Source: Pseudomonas monteilii (GTDB lineage: Bacteria; Pseudomonadota; Gammaproteobacteria; Pseudomonadales; Pseudomonadaceae). From it: a DNA stretch of 64,000 nucleotides. Below are positions 45,579 through 55,565 of the stretch, one piece after another. A program made the position numbers and the translations under genes. Location: assembly GCA_001534745.1 (NCBI GenBank), contig CP013997.1, positions 1,612,001 to 1,676,000 of the forward strand. The letters run 5' to 3'. Under the pieces are notes generated by a model that worked only from the letters and a program-made list of their open reading frames with translations, was not told the origin of the DNA and searched no databases. The number at the start of each line of letters is the position of its first letter. Positions within the stretch are counted from its first letter, which is position 1.

Positions 45579-47507
45579 TTAGCATTTATCGCCAGTCGGC
45601 GCAGTCCCGGCGGACGTCCAGCGATCGAGTACGCGTCGCAAATCGCTGCGCTGGAACGGCTTGCCGAGGTAATCGTCCATGCCGGCGTCCAGACAGCGCT
45701 GGCGATCACCCGGCAGGGCACTGGCCGTGAGGGCGATGATCGGTACGTGCTGGCCCTGGGGCAGGTGCCGGATACGCCGTGTCGCCGCGAAGCCATCGAT
45801 GCCCGGCAGGCGGCAGTCCATCAGGATCGCGTCGAACCGTTGCCGCTCCACGGCGTCGATCGCCTGTTGTCCGTCCACGGCGACCTGGGTGCGATAACCC
45901 AGGCTGTGGAGCAGGGCGAGGGTCACTGTCTGGTTCACGGCATTGTCTTCGACCACCAGCACTTCGAGCGCCTGACCCGAGGCGCTATCGCCTTCGGCCA
46001 TGTCGGTGCGTTCGACGTCGGCGTCTGCCAACGACAACGGCAGCGTCAGCGTGAACGTCGATCCCCGGCGCTCGTGGCTCTGCGCCTGCAGCTGGCCGCC
46101 CATGCGCTCGGCGAGCGTACGGGCGATCGACAGCCCCAGGCCTGTGCCACCGTAGCGCCGGGAGATCGAACTGTCCGCCTGCTGGAAGGCCACGAACATC
46201 GCCTCCAGGCGCGAGGGGTCGATGCCGATCCCCGTGTCGCATACTGCGCAGGTCAGTTCGAGGGTCCGCGCCGTGAGCCTGCGCCCCTGCACCTCGACGC
46301 TGACGCGCCCTTGCTCGGTGAACTTGAGGGCATTGCCGATCAGGTTCAGCAGAATCTGCCGGATCCGGGTCGGGTCGCCCATGACCTGCAAGGCATCCAC
46401 GCCTTCGGCCACATGCGTCTCCAGCTGCAGCCCACGCGCCCGCGCCAGGTGCTGGAACGCATGCACGCAGCGCCTGACCAGATCGCCCGGGGCGAACACG
46501 ACCGACTCGAGTTGCACGCTCGTGCGCTCCAGGCGGGAGAAATCGAGGATATCGTTGATGACCTTGAGCAGATGGCCCGTGGACTCGCTGGCGACCGTGG
46601 TGTACTCGGCCTGCTCGTGGGTCAGGGCGGTGGTCTGCAACAGCTGCAGCATGCCCAGTACCCCGTTCATGGGCGTGCGCAGCTCATGGCTCATCATGGC
46701 CAGGAAGTCGGACTTGGCGCGGTTGGCCTGCTCGGCTTCCTCGCGCGCCTGGATCAGCTGGGCGATCGCCTGTTGCTGCTCGCGGCTGGCGTGGTCCAAG
46801 GCACTGGCCAGGCTGTTGATGTGGCGGGCCAGGCGGCCCAGCTCGTTGTCGTCCACCACCGGCAAGGGCGTATCGAAATCGCCCTGCTGGAGCGCCTTGA
46901 CGGTCTGCGCCATGTCGCTGATCGGTTGGGCCAGGCTGCGTGCCAGGCGCCGTGCGAGCACGAAGGTGAAGGCCAGCGCGCACAGCGCCAGGATGATCGC
47001 CTTGATGACGATCTCTTGCTGGCGCTCGTTGAACGCATCGTCCGACATGCCGACGATCACCCGGCCCAGGTAGTCGTCACCGACCTGCGGCGTCGAGGGT
47101 TTGCCCTGACCCAGAAAGTCGTTGTCCAAGGCGATGCGCTGCAGGCGGATCGGGGCCTGGAAGACTTCGATCCGTTGCGGTCGCGGCGTGCTTTCGCCCG
47201 GCTGCTCGACATAGGTCAGGATCTGGTTGCGGCTATCCTGCACTTCGAGAAAGCGCACGTGCGGGATGCTCAAGGTCGCGCGCATCAGGCTGTCGAGCAC
47301 CTGGCTGTTGCCAGAGATGACGCCATACTCCGAGGCCGGCGCCAGTTGGCTGGCGATCAGTTGCCCGGTGTGATTGAGCTCCTGGCGCAGGTCCTGGATG
47401 CGCACGAAGGTGAAGAAGCCGATCAGCATCAGGGTCAGCAGCAATGCCGGCCCCAGGCTGATGATCTGCGTGCGCGTCTGGATGTTCCAGTTCAGGCGTA
47501 GGCTCAT
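45579..47507 (-). CDS. GacS-like hybrid sensor histidine kinase (PA1611-type)
   Basis: The 642-residue inner-membrane kinase has two membrane segments (about 15-35 and 165-190) flanking a periplasmic domain of the GacS/BarA type ([21 protein letters not shown]). A HAMP domain (about 190-240), HisKA with His274 in [14 protein letters not shown], a HATPase domain and a receiver with Asp564 in [11 protein letters not shown] follow. There is no Hpt domain, so the phosphate must go to a separate Hpt protein. It lies upstream of fabA as the RetS-binding kinase PA1611 does in P. aeruginosa. The start at 47507 overlaps the previous gene (ATGA). The open frame runs on to 48383, but that part overlaps the neighbour and is not coding. 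Confidence 0.85.
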   Translation of the reverse strand: MSLRLNWNIQTRTQIISLGPALLLTLMLIGFFTFVRIQDLRQELNHTGQLIASQLAPASEYGVISGNSQVLDSLMRATLSIPHVRFLEVQDSRNQILTYVEQPGESTPRPQRIEVFQAPIRLQRIALDNDFLGQGKPSTPQVGDDYLGRVIVGMSDDAFNERQQEIVIKAIILALCALAFTFVLARRLARSLAQPISDMAQTVKALQQGDFDTPLPVVDDNELGRLARHINSLASALDHASREQQQAIAQLIQAREEAEQANRAKSDFLAMMSHELRTPMNGVLGMLQLLQTTALTHEQAEYTTVASESTGHLLKVINDILDFSRLERTSVQLESVVFAPGDLVRRCVHAFQHLARARGLQLETHVAEGVDALQVMGDPTRIRQILLNLIGNALKFTEQGRVSVEVQGRRLTARTLELTCAVCDTGIGIDPSRLEAMFVAFQQADSSISRRYGGTGLGLSIARTLAERMGGQLQAQSHERRGSTFTLTLPLSLADADVERTDMAEGDSASGQALEVLVVEDNAVNQTVTLALLHSLGYRTQVAVDGQQAIDAVERQRFDAILMDCRLPGIDGFAATRRIRHLPQGQHVPIIALTASALPGDRQRCLDAGMDDYLGKPFQRSDLRRVLDRWTSAGTAPTGDKC

Positions 47508-48397
47508 GGGCGTGTGCCTTCTTCGGCCAGGGCCAGCTCGGCGGCCTTCGTGTCGATGGGACCAAGGCCGAGGGCCCGAGCCACCTGCTGGTTGCCGAGC
47601 ACGCCGAAGTGCGTCGGGTAATGACTGCGCGGCCAGGTGGCCGGGGCGCGGTCGAGCAGGCGATCGAGCTCGCTCAGCCAGTCCTGCTGGTCGCTGTAGG
47701 TGGTGGCCAGGGCCCCCGCGCGCACGAAGCCCGCGCTCGGGCCGATCAGGGCCAGTTGTCGACCGTAGCTGCTCAGCAGCACGTTCTTGGCGGTCGTCGA
47801 GTTGTAGACGTCCGGATCGTCCATTCCGAGCAAGACGTCGCTGCCTGCCAGGACCTGTTGCAAGGGACGGTTGTCGCTCGGCTGCGGCCAGGCCTGGGGC
47901 ACGATCTCCAGGTTGAGTGGTGCGGCAGCGCGGGTGAGCTCGGCCAGCAGAAAGCCGCTGTCGTTGCCGTGCAGCACCCCGATCCGACGTGCCGATGGCA
48001 GCAGGTAGCGGATCAGGCGCAACTGCCGGTCCAGGGGTGGATCGCTCCACAACAGGCTGAGAAACCCGGGCCGCGCCAGGCCCAGGCGGCGCTGCGCCTG
48101 GACCCGGCTGACACGCAAGGCGAGGGCAGGGGGCCCGGCCTGCTCGCCCAGCCGCCATTCCAGCGCGTCGGCGTCGAGCAGGATCACCCGCGTTTCCGGC
48201 GTCAGCTGGGCAGGGCGGGGCAGCTGCGTCACGGCTTCGAAGCGCACATGGTCGGCCGGGCGACGTGCTTGCAGGGCGTCGGCGAATGCGCGCATGCCAG
48301 GTTCCTCCCGGGCTCCGACCACCAGTACCTCGTGCGCCGAAAGCGAACCCAGCGGGCAGATCAGCGTCAGCAAGGCCAGGCACACCCAGCGCCTCAT
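47504..48397 (-). CDS. Periplasmic solute-binding protein (ABC_sub_bind-like) in a sensor operon
   Basis: The 297-residue protein has a signal peptide (about 1-21, GSLSA-HE) and a two-lobe binding fold of the ABC_sub_bind type ([14 protein letters not shown] strand, [57 protein letters not shown]). No permease or ATPase gene is nearby, so it is not a usual importer part. It overlaps both neighbours by ATGA (48394-48397 and 47504-47507), between a TonB-dependent receptor and a sensor kinase, which suggests that it presents a ligand to the kinase. The ligand is unknown. Confidence 0.75.
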   Translation of the reverse strand: MRRWVCLALLTLICPLGSLSAHEVLVVGAREEPGMRAFADALQARRPADHVRFEAVTQLPRPAQLTPETRVILLDADALEWRLGEQAGPPALALRVSRVQAQRRLGLARPGFLSLLWSDPPLDRQLRLIRYLLPSARRIGVLHGNDSGFLLAELTRAAAPLNLEIVPQAWPQPSDNRPLQQVLAGSDVLLGMDDPDVYNSTTAKNVLLSSYGRQLALIGPSAGFVRAGALATTYSDQQDWLSELDRLLDRAPATWPRSHYPTHFGVLGNQQVARALGLGPIDTKAAELALAEEGTRP

Positions 48398-50505
48398 CAG
48401 AACTGCAGCTCCGCGCTGAAGCTCAGGCGCCGACGGCTGTCATAGCGGTTCTGCACGAGCGTGGTGGGTTCGTCGTCCAGCCGCTGCTGCCACAGCGCGG
48501 CCAGTTCGAGGCGGGTGCCCTGCCAACGCAGGCGTTTGGCCAGGCGCAGGTCGGCACGCTCGTAACGGTAGCCGTTGAGTGCATCGTCGCCCAGGTAGAA
48601 CAGCCCGCTCGACCAGCCATCGCCCCATTCGCGCAGCCAGGCGACCGAGCCGCTGTTGCGTGCGGTGAGCTGGCGGTCGGCAGGGTTGCTGGCCCAGGCA
48701 TCGACGTAGGCGTAGGTCACGCGCAGCCGGTCTTCGAGCGTCGCCTGCCAGTCGAGCTGCGCTTCGCTGCCGGTGAAGCGGGCGCGGTTGGTGTTGCTGG
48801 CGATGTACTGGTTGTTGCGCAGCGGCTCGCTGATCATGCCGGTGATTTCGTCATGGAACAGCTTGAGGTCGACGTTCAGGTCCAGGGCGGTGAAATAGCC
48901 GTTGTAGCCGAGTTCGCGCGAGCGCATGCGCTCCTGCTCCAGATCGCCCGGCCCGCGGGTCTTGACGAAGTACTCGGCCTGGCGTTGACCGAATGCGGCG
49001 GGGGTCAGGTGGTCGACCCGGTAGCTCCAGTTGACGTTGTTCTCGAACATGTCCGGCGAACGAACGGCCTCGGCGTACACCAGGCGTACACCATGGCGCG
49101 GGGTGATGAGGTAGTTGAGCGCCACGCGCGGGGTGAACGACTCGCCGGACAGGCGGCTGTCCTCGAGCATGGCGCCGCCCTGGAGTATCCAGTGTTCATC
49201 GAGGCGCCATTCCAGCTGGCCGAACGTTCGCCAGGTCTGGTCATCCATGCTGCCGTTGAAATAGGTCTGTGAATCGGCGCGGTCGTAGCGGTAGCCCAGA
49301 CCGCTGAGCAGGCGCAGGCTGTCGGTCAGGCTCAGGGTGTCCTGCAGCTCGAGGTCGTAGCGGGTCTCGCGGGTGCTCTGGTCGACATCGCCGCAGACCA
49401 CCTGGCTGCCGCCTTGACGATCCCATTGATCCTTGACCCGATCGCGCAGCGCTTGGCGTAGCGGGTCGGTGCTGGTGGGCGGGTGGGTGATGCCACGCGC
49501 CACCTGTTCGGCGAAGCCAGGGTCCAGTTGCCAGAGTCGGGTCAGCTCGGGGCTGAACGACAGTGCCGCATCGCAGGCTCGCCAGACCTGACGTCGTTCG
49601 AACCGCTGCGCGGAGGCCTGCACGTGCAGGCTGTGGCGCGGATCGATGTCGAGGTTCCAGCGCACCGAGCCGGCGTAGTCGTCGGCCTCGACATCGGCGT
49701 CCTTGCCGGCGGCGGCGACGTTGGGGAAGACCGCCTGATACGTGTAAGGGCGCTGATTGCTGCCCTGCTTGGCCGCGAGTTGCCAGTCGAGACGCTGCCC
49801 AGGTGCCAGGGCCTGGCTGGCGCTGAGGTTGAAGCGGCTCAGGCGTCGGCTGTCGCGGTAGTCATGGCCGAACGCATCGTGGTCGAAACCGTCGTCTGCC
49901 GCGCCCGACAGCGACAGACGCGCGTCGCCGCCATCCCAGCTTAGGCCCTGGCTGGCGTACCAGTCGGCGATGCCGTTCTGGCCACGGGTCACCTTCAGCC
50001 GGGTGCCGTGGCTGTCGGCCGGGTGACGGGTCAGGATGTTCACCACCGCCATCAGGGCATTGGCGCCATAGCTCACCGTGTTGGGTCCTCGAAAGACTTC
50101 GATGCGCTCGATGTCCTCGAGCGCGACGGGAATGTCGCTCCAGTCCACCGTCGCCAGGCCGGCGCGATACACCGAACGACCATCGATCAACACCTGCATG
50201 CGGCGCGCATCGCTGACGTTGCTGCCATGGTAGTTGACGGTCGGCTGGTTGCCGGCGCCGTAGCCGATCATCATGCCCGGCACCAGCCGCATGAGCTCGG
50301 GGATGTCCCGCGCACCGCTGGCCTGGATCAGCGCGCTGTCGAGCACGGTCATGCTCCCCGGCACCGTGGCCGGCGACTGCCGCAACCGTGTCGCGGTCAG
50401 CACCTCGGGCAGGGCCTGATCGTCGACGAACAGGTCATCGGCCAGCGCCGGCCCGCACAGGGCAGCGGTCAGCAGGAGGGATCGGGAGGGGAAGCCTGCG
50501 CGCAC
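48397..50505 (-). CDS. TonB-dependent outer-membrane receptor
   Basis: The 702-residue protein has a signal peptide (about 1-22, GPALA-DD), a possible TonB box near residues 32-38 (LPEVLTA), a plug domain (about 30-150; [45 protein letters not shown]) and a C-terminal beta barrel that ends in [13 protein letters not shown]. It has no N-terminal signalling domain, so it is not a FecA-type transducer. No Fur box or cobalamin riboswitch was seen in the 150-base divergent gap. The start is GTG with no clear ribosome-binding site. Its stop overlaps the start of the binding protein gene. Confidence 0.85.
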   Translation of the reverse strand: MRAGFPSRSLLLTAALCGPALADDLFVDDQALPEVLTATRLRQSPATVPGSMTVLDSALIQASGARDIPELMRLVPGMMIGYGAGNQPTVNYHGSNVSDARRMQVLIDGRSVYRAGLATVDWSDIPVALEDIERIEVFRGPNTVSYGANALMAVVNILTRHPADSHGTRLKVTRGQNGIADWYASQGLSWDGGDARLSLSGAADDGFDHDAFGHDYRDSRRLSRFNLSASQALAPGQRLDWQLAAKQGSNQRPYTYQAVFPNVAAAGKDADVEADDYAGSVRWNLDIDPRHSLHVQASAQRFERRQVWRACDAALSFSPELTRLWQLDPGFAEQVARGITHPPTSTDPLRQALRDRVKDQWDRQGGSQVVCGDVDQSTRETRYDLELQDTLSLTDSLRLLSGLGYRYDRADSQTYFNGSMDDQTWRTFGQLEWRLDEHWILQGGAMLEDSRLSGESFTPRVALNYLITPRHGVRLVYAEAVRSPDMFENNVNWSYRVDHLTPAAFGQRQAEYFVKTRGPGDLEQERMRSRELGYNGYFTALDLNVDLKLFHDEITGMISEPLRNNQYIASNTNRARFTGSEAQLDWQATLEDRLRVTYAYVDAWASNPADRQLTARNSGSVAWLREWGDGWSSGLFYLGDDALNGYRYERADLRLAKRLRWQGTRLELAALWQQRLDDEPTTLVQNRYDSRRRLSFSAELQF

Positions 50506-50609
50506 GGTGTGGTCTTGGTCAGTGTGAGGGCGGGCATGTTAACCGACGCGGCGGCTTTTGCCAGCGCCGCCCAGCGGCGATTGTCACTGGCCCTGTCGTG
50601 CAGGCTCCG

Positions 50610-50615
50610 TATAAT
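50610..50615 (+). promoter_or_regulatory. Probable -10 element of gpsA
   Basis: A perfect TATAAT lies 41 bases before the gpsA start. The -35 region is weak at the usual distance (CTGGCC); TTGTCA lies too far upstream. Confidence 0.5.
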
Positions 50616-50655
50616 GCCTTCATCACCTATCGACAGCGTTTTTGACGGATGGAAC

Positions 50656-51681
50656 ATGACTGGACAGCAAGCTGTAGCGGTGTTGGGAGGGGGCAGTTTC
50701 GGCACGGCGGTGGCGAACCTGCTGGCTGAAAACGGCGTGCGCGTGCTGCAGTGGATGCGTGACCCGGCGCAGGCCGAGGCGATGCGCACCCACCGCGAGA
50801 ATCCGCGCTACCTCAAGGGCATCCGTCTGCGCGACGGCGTCGAACCGGTCACCGACCTGCTGGCCACGCTGCAGGCCTGTGACCTGATCTTCGTCGCGCT
50901 GCCCTCGAGCGCGCTGCGCAGCGTGCTGGCACCCCATGCCGCCCTGCTCGACGGGCGCATGCTGGTCAGCCTGACCAAGGGCATCGAGGCGCACAGCTTC
51001 AAGCTGATGAGTCAGATCCTCGAAGAGATCGCACCCAAGGCACGTATCGGCGTGTTGTCCGGCCCCAACCTGGCGCGCGAGATCGCCGAGCATGCCTTGA
51101 CTGCCACGGTGGTGGCGAGCGAGGACGAGGCCTTGTGTCAGCGCGTCCAGGCCGTGCTGCATGGGCGTACCTTCCGGGTCTATGCCAGCGCCGACCGTCA
51201 TGGCGTCGAGCTGGGCGGCGCGCTGAAGAACGTCTATGCCATCATCGCCGGCATGGCCGTGGCCCTGGGCATGGGCGAGAACACCAAGAGCATGCTGATC
51301 ACCCGCGCGCTGGCCGAGATGACGCGTTTTGCGGTCAGCCAGGGCGCCAATCCCATGACCTTCATGGGCCTGGCCGGCGTGGGTGACCTGATCGTCACCT
51401 GTTCCTCGCCCAAGAGCCGCAACTATCAGGTCGGCCACGCCCTGGGGCAAGGGCTGAGCCTGGAGGACGCCGTCAATCGGCTGGGCGAAGTGGCCGAGGG
51501 GGTCAACACGCTCAAGGTGCTCAAGGCCAAGGCCGAGGCGCTCGAAATCTACATGCCCCTGGTCGCCGGGCTGCATGCGATTCTCTTCGAAGGCCGGACG
51601 CTCGATCAGGTGATCGAGTGGCTGATGCGCGCCGAACCCAAGACCGACGTCGATTTCATCTCCACCAGCGATTTCAACTGA
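50656..51681 (+). CDS. gpsA: Glycerol-3-phosphate dehydrogenase (NAD(P)+) GpsA
   Basis: The 341-residue enzyme makes sn-glycerol 3-phosphate for phospholipid synthesis. It has the NAD-binding motif [17 protein letters not shown], the strand [21 protein letters not shown] and the catalytic Lys in [12 protein letters not shown]. The frame is open from 50008, but that part overlaps the receptor gene; GGATGGA before the ATG at 50656 and the family start fix the beginning. It starts a short operon with DUF4389 and sixA genes. Confidence 0.95.
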   Translation: MTGQQAVAVLGGGSFGTAVANLLAENGVRVLQWMRDPAQAEAMRTHRENPRYLKGIRLRDGVEPVTDLLATLQACDLIFVALPSSALRSVLAPHAALLDGRMLVSLTKGIEAHSFKLMSQILEEIAPKARIGVLSGPNLAREIAEHALTATVVASEDEALCQRVQAVLHGRTFRVYASADRHGVELGGALKNVYAIIAGMAVALGMGENTKSMLITRALAEMTRFAVSQGANPMTFMGLAGVGDLIVTCSSPKSRNYQVGHALGQGLSLEDAVNRLGEVAEGVNTLKVLKAKAEALEIYMPLVAGLHAILFEGRTLDQVIEWLMRAEPKTDVDFISTSDFN

Positions 51682-51697
51682 CCTTTGGAGCATCTCC

Positions 51698-52036
51698 GTG
51701 AATCCCTCTTCCCGCCCCGAGCAGCACGAATCGATCATCCTGCGCATCCTGTGGATGCTGCTCTTTCTCGTCGTCTGGCAACTGGCCGAGCTGCTGCTGG
51801 CGGCCCTGGTGCTGGCGCAGTTGATCTATCGCCTGGTGTATGGCGCGCCCAATGCCGGTCTGATGAACCTGGGTGACAGCCTGAGCCAGTACCTGGCGCA
51901 GATCGGTCGCTTCGGCATGTTCCAGACCGACAGCAAGCCTTGGCCCTTCGCCGACTGGCCAAAGCCGCGGGCGCCAGAAGGTGAAGCGCCGCACAAGCCT
52001 GCTGCCTCGCCGTCCAGTCACCGGCCGAAGCCGTGA
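51698..52036 (+). CDS. DUF4389 membrane protein
   Basis: The 112-residue protein has one or two membrane segments (about 16-50; ILRILWMLLFLVVWQLAELLLAALVLAQLIYRLVYG, the pattern of DUF4389) and a charged proline-rich tail (PKPRAPEGEAPHKPAA). The start is GTG with TTTGGAG upstream. It lies between gpsA and sixA, overlapping the latter by four bases. Function unknown. Confidence 0.75.
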   Translation: MNPSSRPEQHESIILRILWMLLFLVVWQLAELLLAALVLAQLIYRLVYGAPNAGLMNLGDSLSQYLAQIGRFGMFQTDSKPWPFADWPKPRAPEGEAPHKPAASPSSHRPKP

Positions 52037-52494
52037 AGGTCTGGATCCTGCGTCACGGCGAAGCCCAGCCGCACGCAGCGCGCGATGCCGAGCGCCGGCT
52101 CACCGCCCATGGGCAGGCACAGGCCGTGCAGGCGGCTGCGCACCTGGTCGGCCAGCCATTGCAGGCGATCATCGCCAGCCCTTACGTACGTGCCCAGCAA
52201 ACGGCGGCTCTGGTTCATCACGCCCTGGCTGCGCCGCTGGCGGTGCGTACCGAAGCCTGGCTGACGCCCGAGGGCGATCCGCGCGAGGTGCTGAACCAGC
52301 TCGATGCGCTTGCCCTGGAGCACGTGCTGCTGGTCAGTCACCAGCCGTTGGTGGGTGAACTGGCCAGCCTGCTCGAGCACGGCCATGTACAGCAGCCCGT
52401 GGGGTTTTCCACGGCCAGCCTGGCCGAGCTGGAAGGCGCGTGGGCACTAGCCGGCGGCATGACCTTGCGGGCACTGCATCAACCTGACGGATAA
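52033..52494 (+). CDS. sixA: Phosphohistidine phosphatase SixA
   Basis: The 153-residue histidine-phosphatase-family enzyme has the RHG motif (VWILRHGEAQP) and the later LEHVLLVSHQPLVGEL with the second His. SixA removes phosphate from Hpt-type phosphohistidines. The GTG start overlaps the previous stop. A phosphohistidine phosphatase near a hybrid kinase without Hpt is worth noting but may be chance. Confidence 0.9.
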   Translation: MKVWILRHGEAQPHAARDAERRLTAHGQAQAVQAAAHLVGQPLQAIIASPYVRAQQTAALVHHALAAPLAVRTEAWLTPEGDPREVLNQLDALALEHVLLVSHQPLVGELASLLEHGHVQQPVGFSTASLAELEGAWALAGGMTLRALHQPDG

Positions 52495-52495
52495 A

Positions 52496-52520
52496 ACAAC
52501 CTGACACTTTTGTCAGTTGT
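52496..52520. repeat. Inverted repeat after sixA
   Basis: ACAACCTGACA and TGTCAGTTGT pair with one bulged base around a CTTT loop. A TTTTT run lies further on, after GGTGGC. It is either a weak terminator or, given the TGACA/TGTCA arms, an operator for the next gene. Confidence 0.5.
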
Positions 52521-52577
52521 GGTGGCTTTTTCCCCCTTGCTACCGTTCGTGGCAAATGATGAGTCCGGGGGATACGG

Positions 52578-52928
52578 ATGACCATTCACGACCTGAGGCT
52601 GGTGCGCTCGCTGAACCTGCAGACCACCAAGGACAAGGTACGCGACGACAGGGTGCTGGATTTTGCCGAATACAGCGTGCTGCGCGACAGTGCCGGGGCC
52701 CGGCTCGACCAGTTGGTGCGCGCGTTCCACGACCACGAGACGTTCGAGGAACTGCACCAGGCGACCCAGCGCATGGCGCAGTCCCTGCAAGCCAGTTGCC
52801 TGCTGGTGCGGCGTCTGGAGATGTCGGCCGAGCAGCGTCGGCTGGCCTACGAGGCCCTTGATCAGCAGATGGTCTATTTGCAGGCCTGTCTGCGCCGTTC
52901 GCTCTCGGTCGTGAAATCATCGGCCTGA
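52578..52928 (+). CDS. Hypothetical protein
   Basis: The 116-residue product is helical and soluble (LVRSLNLQTTKDKVRDDRVLDF, ARLDQLVRAFHDHETFEELHQATQRMAQSLQAS, RLAYEALDQQMVYLQACLRRSL). A GGGGGATACGG lies before the ATG. No family is recognised. It stands between sixA and the hydrolase pair. Confidence 0.6.
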   Translation: MTIHDLRLVRSLNLQTTKDKVRDDRVLDFAEYSVLRDSAGARLDQLVRAFHDHETFEELHQATQRMAQSLQASCLLVRRLEMSAEQRRLAYEALDQQMVYLQACLRRSLSVVKSSA

Positions 52929-53021
52929 CCTGATCGCCCTTGACGATGACTTGTCCAGACGTTGCTCAGGTCGAGCGCTCCTTCGACAATGACCGCTTCG
53001 TTGCCGACAACCGAGATGGTC

Positions 53022-53810
53022 ATGCCTCAGCCGATCTTCTTCGCCCATGCCAATGGGTTCCCTTCCGCGACCTATGGCAAATTGTTCGCTGCCCTTGCGC
53101 CGGACTACGACGTGAGCCATGTGGCGTGTCAGGGGCATGACCCGCGCTTTCCCGTGGACGACAACTGGCGTGGCCTGGTCGATGAGCTGCTGCACCATGT
53201 GCAGGGCCAGCCGGCGCCGGTCTGGGGCGTCGGCCATTCGCTGGGCGGTGTATTGCACCTGCACGCTGCCATGCGCCGGCCGGATCTGTACCGTGGCGTG
53301 ATCATGCTCGACTCGCCGGTGTTCACGCGTGTCGAGCGCTGGTTGATTCGCGGTGCCAAGCAGGTCGGTCTGATCGACCGCATTACGCCTGCGGGGCGAA
53401 CCTTGGGCCGACGGGCATCGTTTCCCGACCCCGATACCGCTCGCCGCTATTTCTCCAGCAAGGCACTGTTCCAGGGCTTCGACCCAGAATGCCTGGACGC
53501 CTACCTGGAGCATGGGCTGGCGCAAGCCGCACAGGGCTGGCAGTTGCGATTCGATCCTGCGACCGAAATCGGCATCTACCGAAGCGTACCCCACGAGTTG
53601 CCCATGCCTGGCCGCCTGCTGGACGTGCCGGTGGCGATGATCGGCGGGCGGCAGAGCCGGGTGGTACGGCCTCGCCACGCGCTGGCCGTACGCGCGCTGC
53701 CCAAGGGTGAATACCATGCCGTACCCGGTGGACACATGTTCCCACTGGAACGCCCCGTGGACACCGCCAGCCTGATCAAGGGCCTCTGCGACCGTTGGAG
53801 TCAGGCATGA
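53022..53810 (+). CDS. Alpha/beta hydrolase
   Basis: The 262-residue protein begins MPQPIFFAHANGFPSATYGKLF and has the nucleophile elbow GVGHSLGG. The catalytic His is probably in VPGGHMFPLERP. Substrate unknown. Two ATG codons (53016 and 53022) are possible; the second is favoured by a GAG six bases upstream. The open frame to 52962 has no ribosome-binding site. The stop overlaps the next start by ATGA. Confidence 0.82.
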   Translation: MPQPIFFAHANGFPSATYGKLFAALAPDYDVSHVACQGHDPRFPVDDNWRGLVDELLHHVQGQPAPVWGVGHSLGGVLHLHAAMRRPDLYRGVIMLDSPVFTRVERWLIRGAKQVGLIDRITPAGRTLGRRASFPDPDTARRYFSSKALFQGFDPECLDAYLEHGLAQAAQGWQLRFDPATEIGIYRSVPHELPMPGRLLDVPVAMIGGRQSRVVRPRHALAVRALPKGEYHAVPGGHMFPLERPVDTASLIKGLCDRWSQA

Positions 53811-54661
53811 GCGTGAAATCGAGCGAACTCAGCCTGGACCTGGGTCACCTGACCTTGGCCGCGCGGGTGTACGGGCCCGCGGACGGTATGCCGATGCTGG
53901 CGTTGCACGGCTGGCTGGACAACGCCGACAGTTTCGTCCGCCTGGCGCCACGCCTGGAGGGCCTGCGCATCGTTGCGCTCGACCTGGCCGGGCATGGTCG
54001 TTCCGGGCACCGACCGCCGGGTGGCGATTATCACCTTCCAGGCTATGTGGAGGATGTCCTGGGCGTCGCCGACCGCCTGGGCTGGCAGCGCTTCGGGCTG
54101 CTGGGCCACTCGCTGGGCGCCGTGATCGCCGTGCAACTGGCCGGTGCGTTGCCCGAGCGCGTCGATCGACTGGCCTTGATCGATGGCGTGCTGCCGCCCA
54201 TGGCACACGAGCAGGACGCGGCCAGCCGGCTGGGCATGGCCTTGCAGGCACGCCTGCGCCGACAGCCGGGCCGCAAGCGGGTCTACGCCAGTTTCGAAGA
54301 GGGCGTGAGGGCGCGCATGAACGGTCAGGTGCCGGTCAGTCACGACGCTGCCGAACGGCTGGCGCTACGGGGGCTTGAGCCCGTGCAGGAAGGGTTCAGC
54401 TGGCGCAGCGACAGCCGTCTGACCCTGCCTTCGCCCGTTCGTCTTACCCAGGGCCAGGCGCTGTCGTTTGTCCAGCGCATCGCCTGCCCGACTCAGCTGA
54501 TCGTCGCGACCGACGGCCTGTTGGCGCATGAACACGACCTGCTGGCCCAACTGCCGTTCGAGCAGGTGACGCTGCCAGGCGGGCATCACCTGCACCTGAA
54601 CGATGAACGCGGCGCAAGCCTTGTTGCAGACTGTTTCAATCGTTTCCTGCGGTTTGCTTGA
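53807..54661 (+). CDS. Alpha/beta hydrolase, second of a pair
   Basis: The 284-residue protein has the family motifs LALHGWLDNADSF, ALDLAGHGRSGHRPPGG, the nucleophile elbow LLGHSLGAVIAVQL, and a catalytic His near VTLPGGHHLHL. It is related to esterases of the YbfF or haloalkane-type group but the substrate cannot be read from sequence. Its start overlaps the previous stop (ATGA) with GGAG upstream; the pair forms an operon. Confidence 0.82.
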   Translation: MSVKSSELSLDLGHLTLAARVYGPADGMPMLALHGWLDNADSFVRLAPRLEGLRIVALDLAGHGRSGHRPPGGDYHLPGYVEDVLGVADRLGWQRFGLLGHSLGAVIAVQLAGALPERVDRLALIDGVLPPMAHEQDAASRLGMALQARLRRQPGRKRVYASFEEGVRARMNGQVPVSHDAAERLALRGLEPVQEGFSWRSDSRLTLPSPVRLTQGQALSFVQRIACPTQLIVATDGLLAHEHDLLAQLPFEQVTLPGGHHLHLNDERGASLVADCFNRFLRFA

Positions 54662-54711
54662 CTTGAGCCGGGCAAGTGCCGAGGCTTGCCAGGTTCATCA
54701 GGGAGACGACC

Positions 54712-54774
54712 ATGTACATGCCAGACAGTCCATACGGCCCGAGCGGCCAGCCACATTTAGCAGGCAATCGATGA
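54712..54774 (+). CDS. Possible 20-residue leader peptide coupled to the DUF4892 gene
   Basis: A short frame (MYMPDSPYGPSGQPHLAGNR) has a good ribosome-binding site (AGGGAGA, 54700-54706) and its TGA overlaps the next ATG as ATGA (54771-54774). The next gene itself has a poor site. The arrangement resembles a translated leader that couples to the downstream gene. Only sequence layout supports it; it may be fortuitous. Confidence 0.4.
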   Translation: MYMPDSPYGPSGQPHLAGNR

Positions 54775-55565
54775 GCAGGCGCTGCGCAACACGCCTGGCA
54801 GCAGGCCTGACACTGACCCTGTCCGCCGTGGTGTGCCGGGCGGACGCATTGCCCACGCCGGCCGATGCACGTGTCGTGGACCAGCGGCCTGCGGTGCAGC
54901 AGGAGCGTGTCTATCCGCTTGGCGCGTTGCGCAAGATCAGCGGTCGGCTACGCATGGAAGGCAAGGTCGAAGGCCGTGGCCAGGTCAGTTCGATCACCTA
55001 TGAGCTGCCCCAGGAGCGCACGGCCCGCGAGGCGTTCACCGCAGCGCGCGAGCAGCTGCAGCGCGAAGGAGGGTATCCGCTGTTCTGGTGCCAGAGTCGT
55101 GATTGCGGCGAAGCCAGCCTGTGGGCCAACGAGGTGTTCAAGAACGCACGCCTCAACGGCGGGGACGAGCGCCAGGCGTTCATCCTGCTGCGCCGCTCCG
55201 CCGAACAGCCCGATGCGCTGGTGTCGTTGTACAGCGTCACGCGGGGCAACGGGCGCGCCTATCTGCACGTCGAGGAATTCGTGGCCGATACGCCCCTGGG
55301 CGAGCTGTTGCCGACACCAGCGACGATCCTGCGCGAGCTGCGTGACACTGGTCAGCTGGACTATCCGGAACTGGGCGCGGTGCGGCCGACCTGGGCGACA
55401 TTGCTGGCGCGCAGCCTCAACCTGGACAGCACGCTCAGGGTCGTGCTCGGCGGTGAACAGCCCGAGGCCTGGCGCCAGCAGTTGATCGACGCCGGCGTGC
55501 GCAGTACCCGGCTGGAAGCCAACCCGACGGCCGACAAGGGCCTGCACGTGGAGCTGATCCGCTGA
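54771..55565 (+). CDS. Exported DUF4892 protein
   Basis: The 264-residue protein has a signal peptide (about 1-25, VVCRADA-LP) and the DUF4892 layout (VYPLGALRKISGRLRMEGKVEGRGQVSSITYELPQERT, GYPLFWCQSRDCGEASLWANEVF, TLRVVLGGEQPEAWRQ). The C-terminal part resembles an OmpA-like numeric-peptide end, but this is faint. The family is found in pseudomonads and is of unknown function, probably periplasmic. The open frame is longer, but ATG 54771 gives an intact signal peptide. The PerM-type gene overlaps its end. Confidence 0.75.
   Translation: MSRRCATRLAAGLTLTLSAVVCRADALPTPADARVVDQRPAVQQERVYPLGALRKISGRLRMEGKVEGRGQVSSITYELPQERTAREAFTAAREQLQREGGYPLFWCQSRDCGEASLWANEVFKNARLNGGDERQAFILLRRSAEQPDALVSLYSVTRGNGRAYLHVEEFVADTPLGELLPTPATILRELRDTGQLDYPELGAVRPTWATLLARSLNLDSTLRVVLGGEQPEAWRQQLIDAGVRSTRLEANPTADKGLHVELIR

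Noticed and set aside
47508..48383. Upstream extension of the hybrid kinase frame to 934 residues
   Set aside because: The added part overlaps the binding-protein gene, reads as proline- and arginine-rich filler, and the ATG at 47507 gives a proper membrane segment and an ATGA overlap.
50506..50655. Fur box or cobalamin riboswitch before the TonB receptor
   Set aside because: No GATAATGATAATC-like sequence or B12 box was seen, and the gap is too short for a cobalamin riboswitch plus two divergent promoters.
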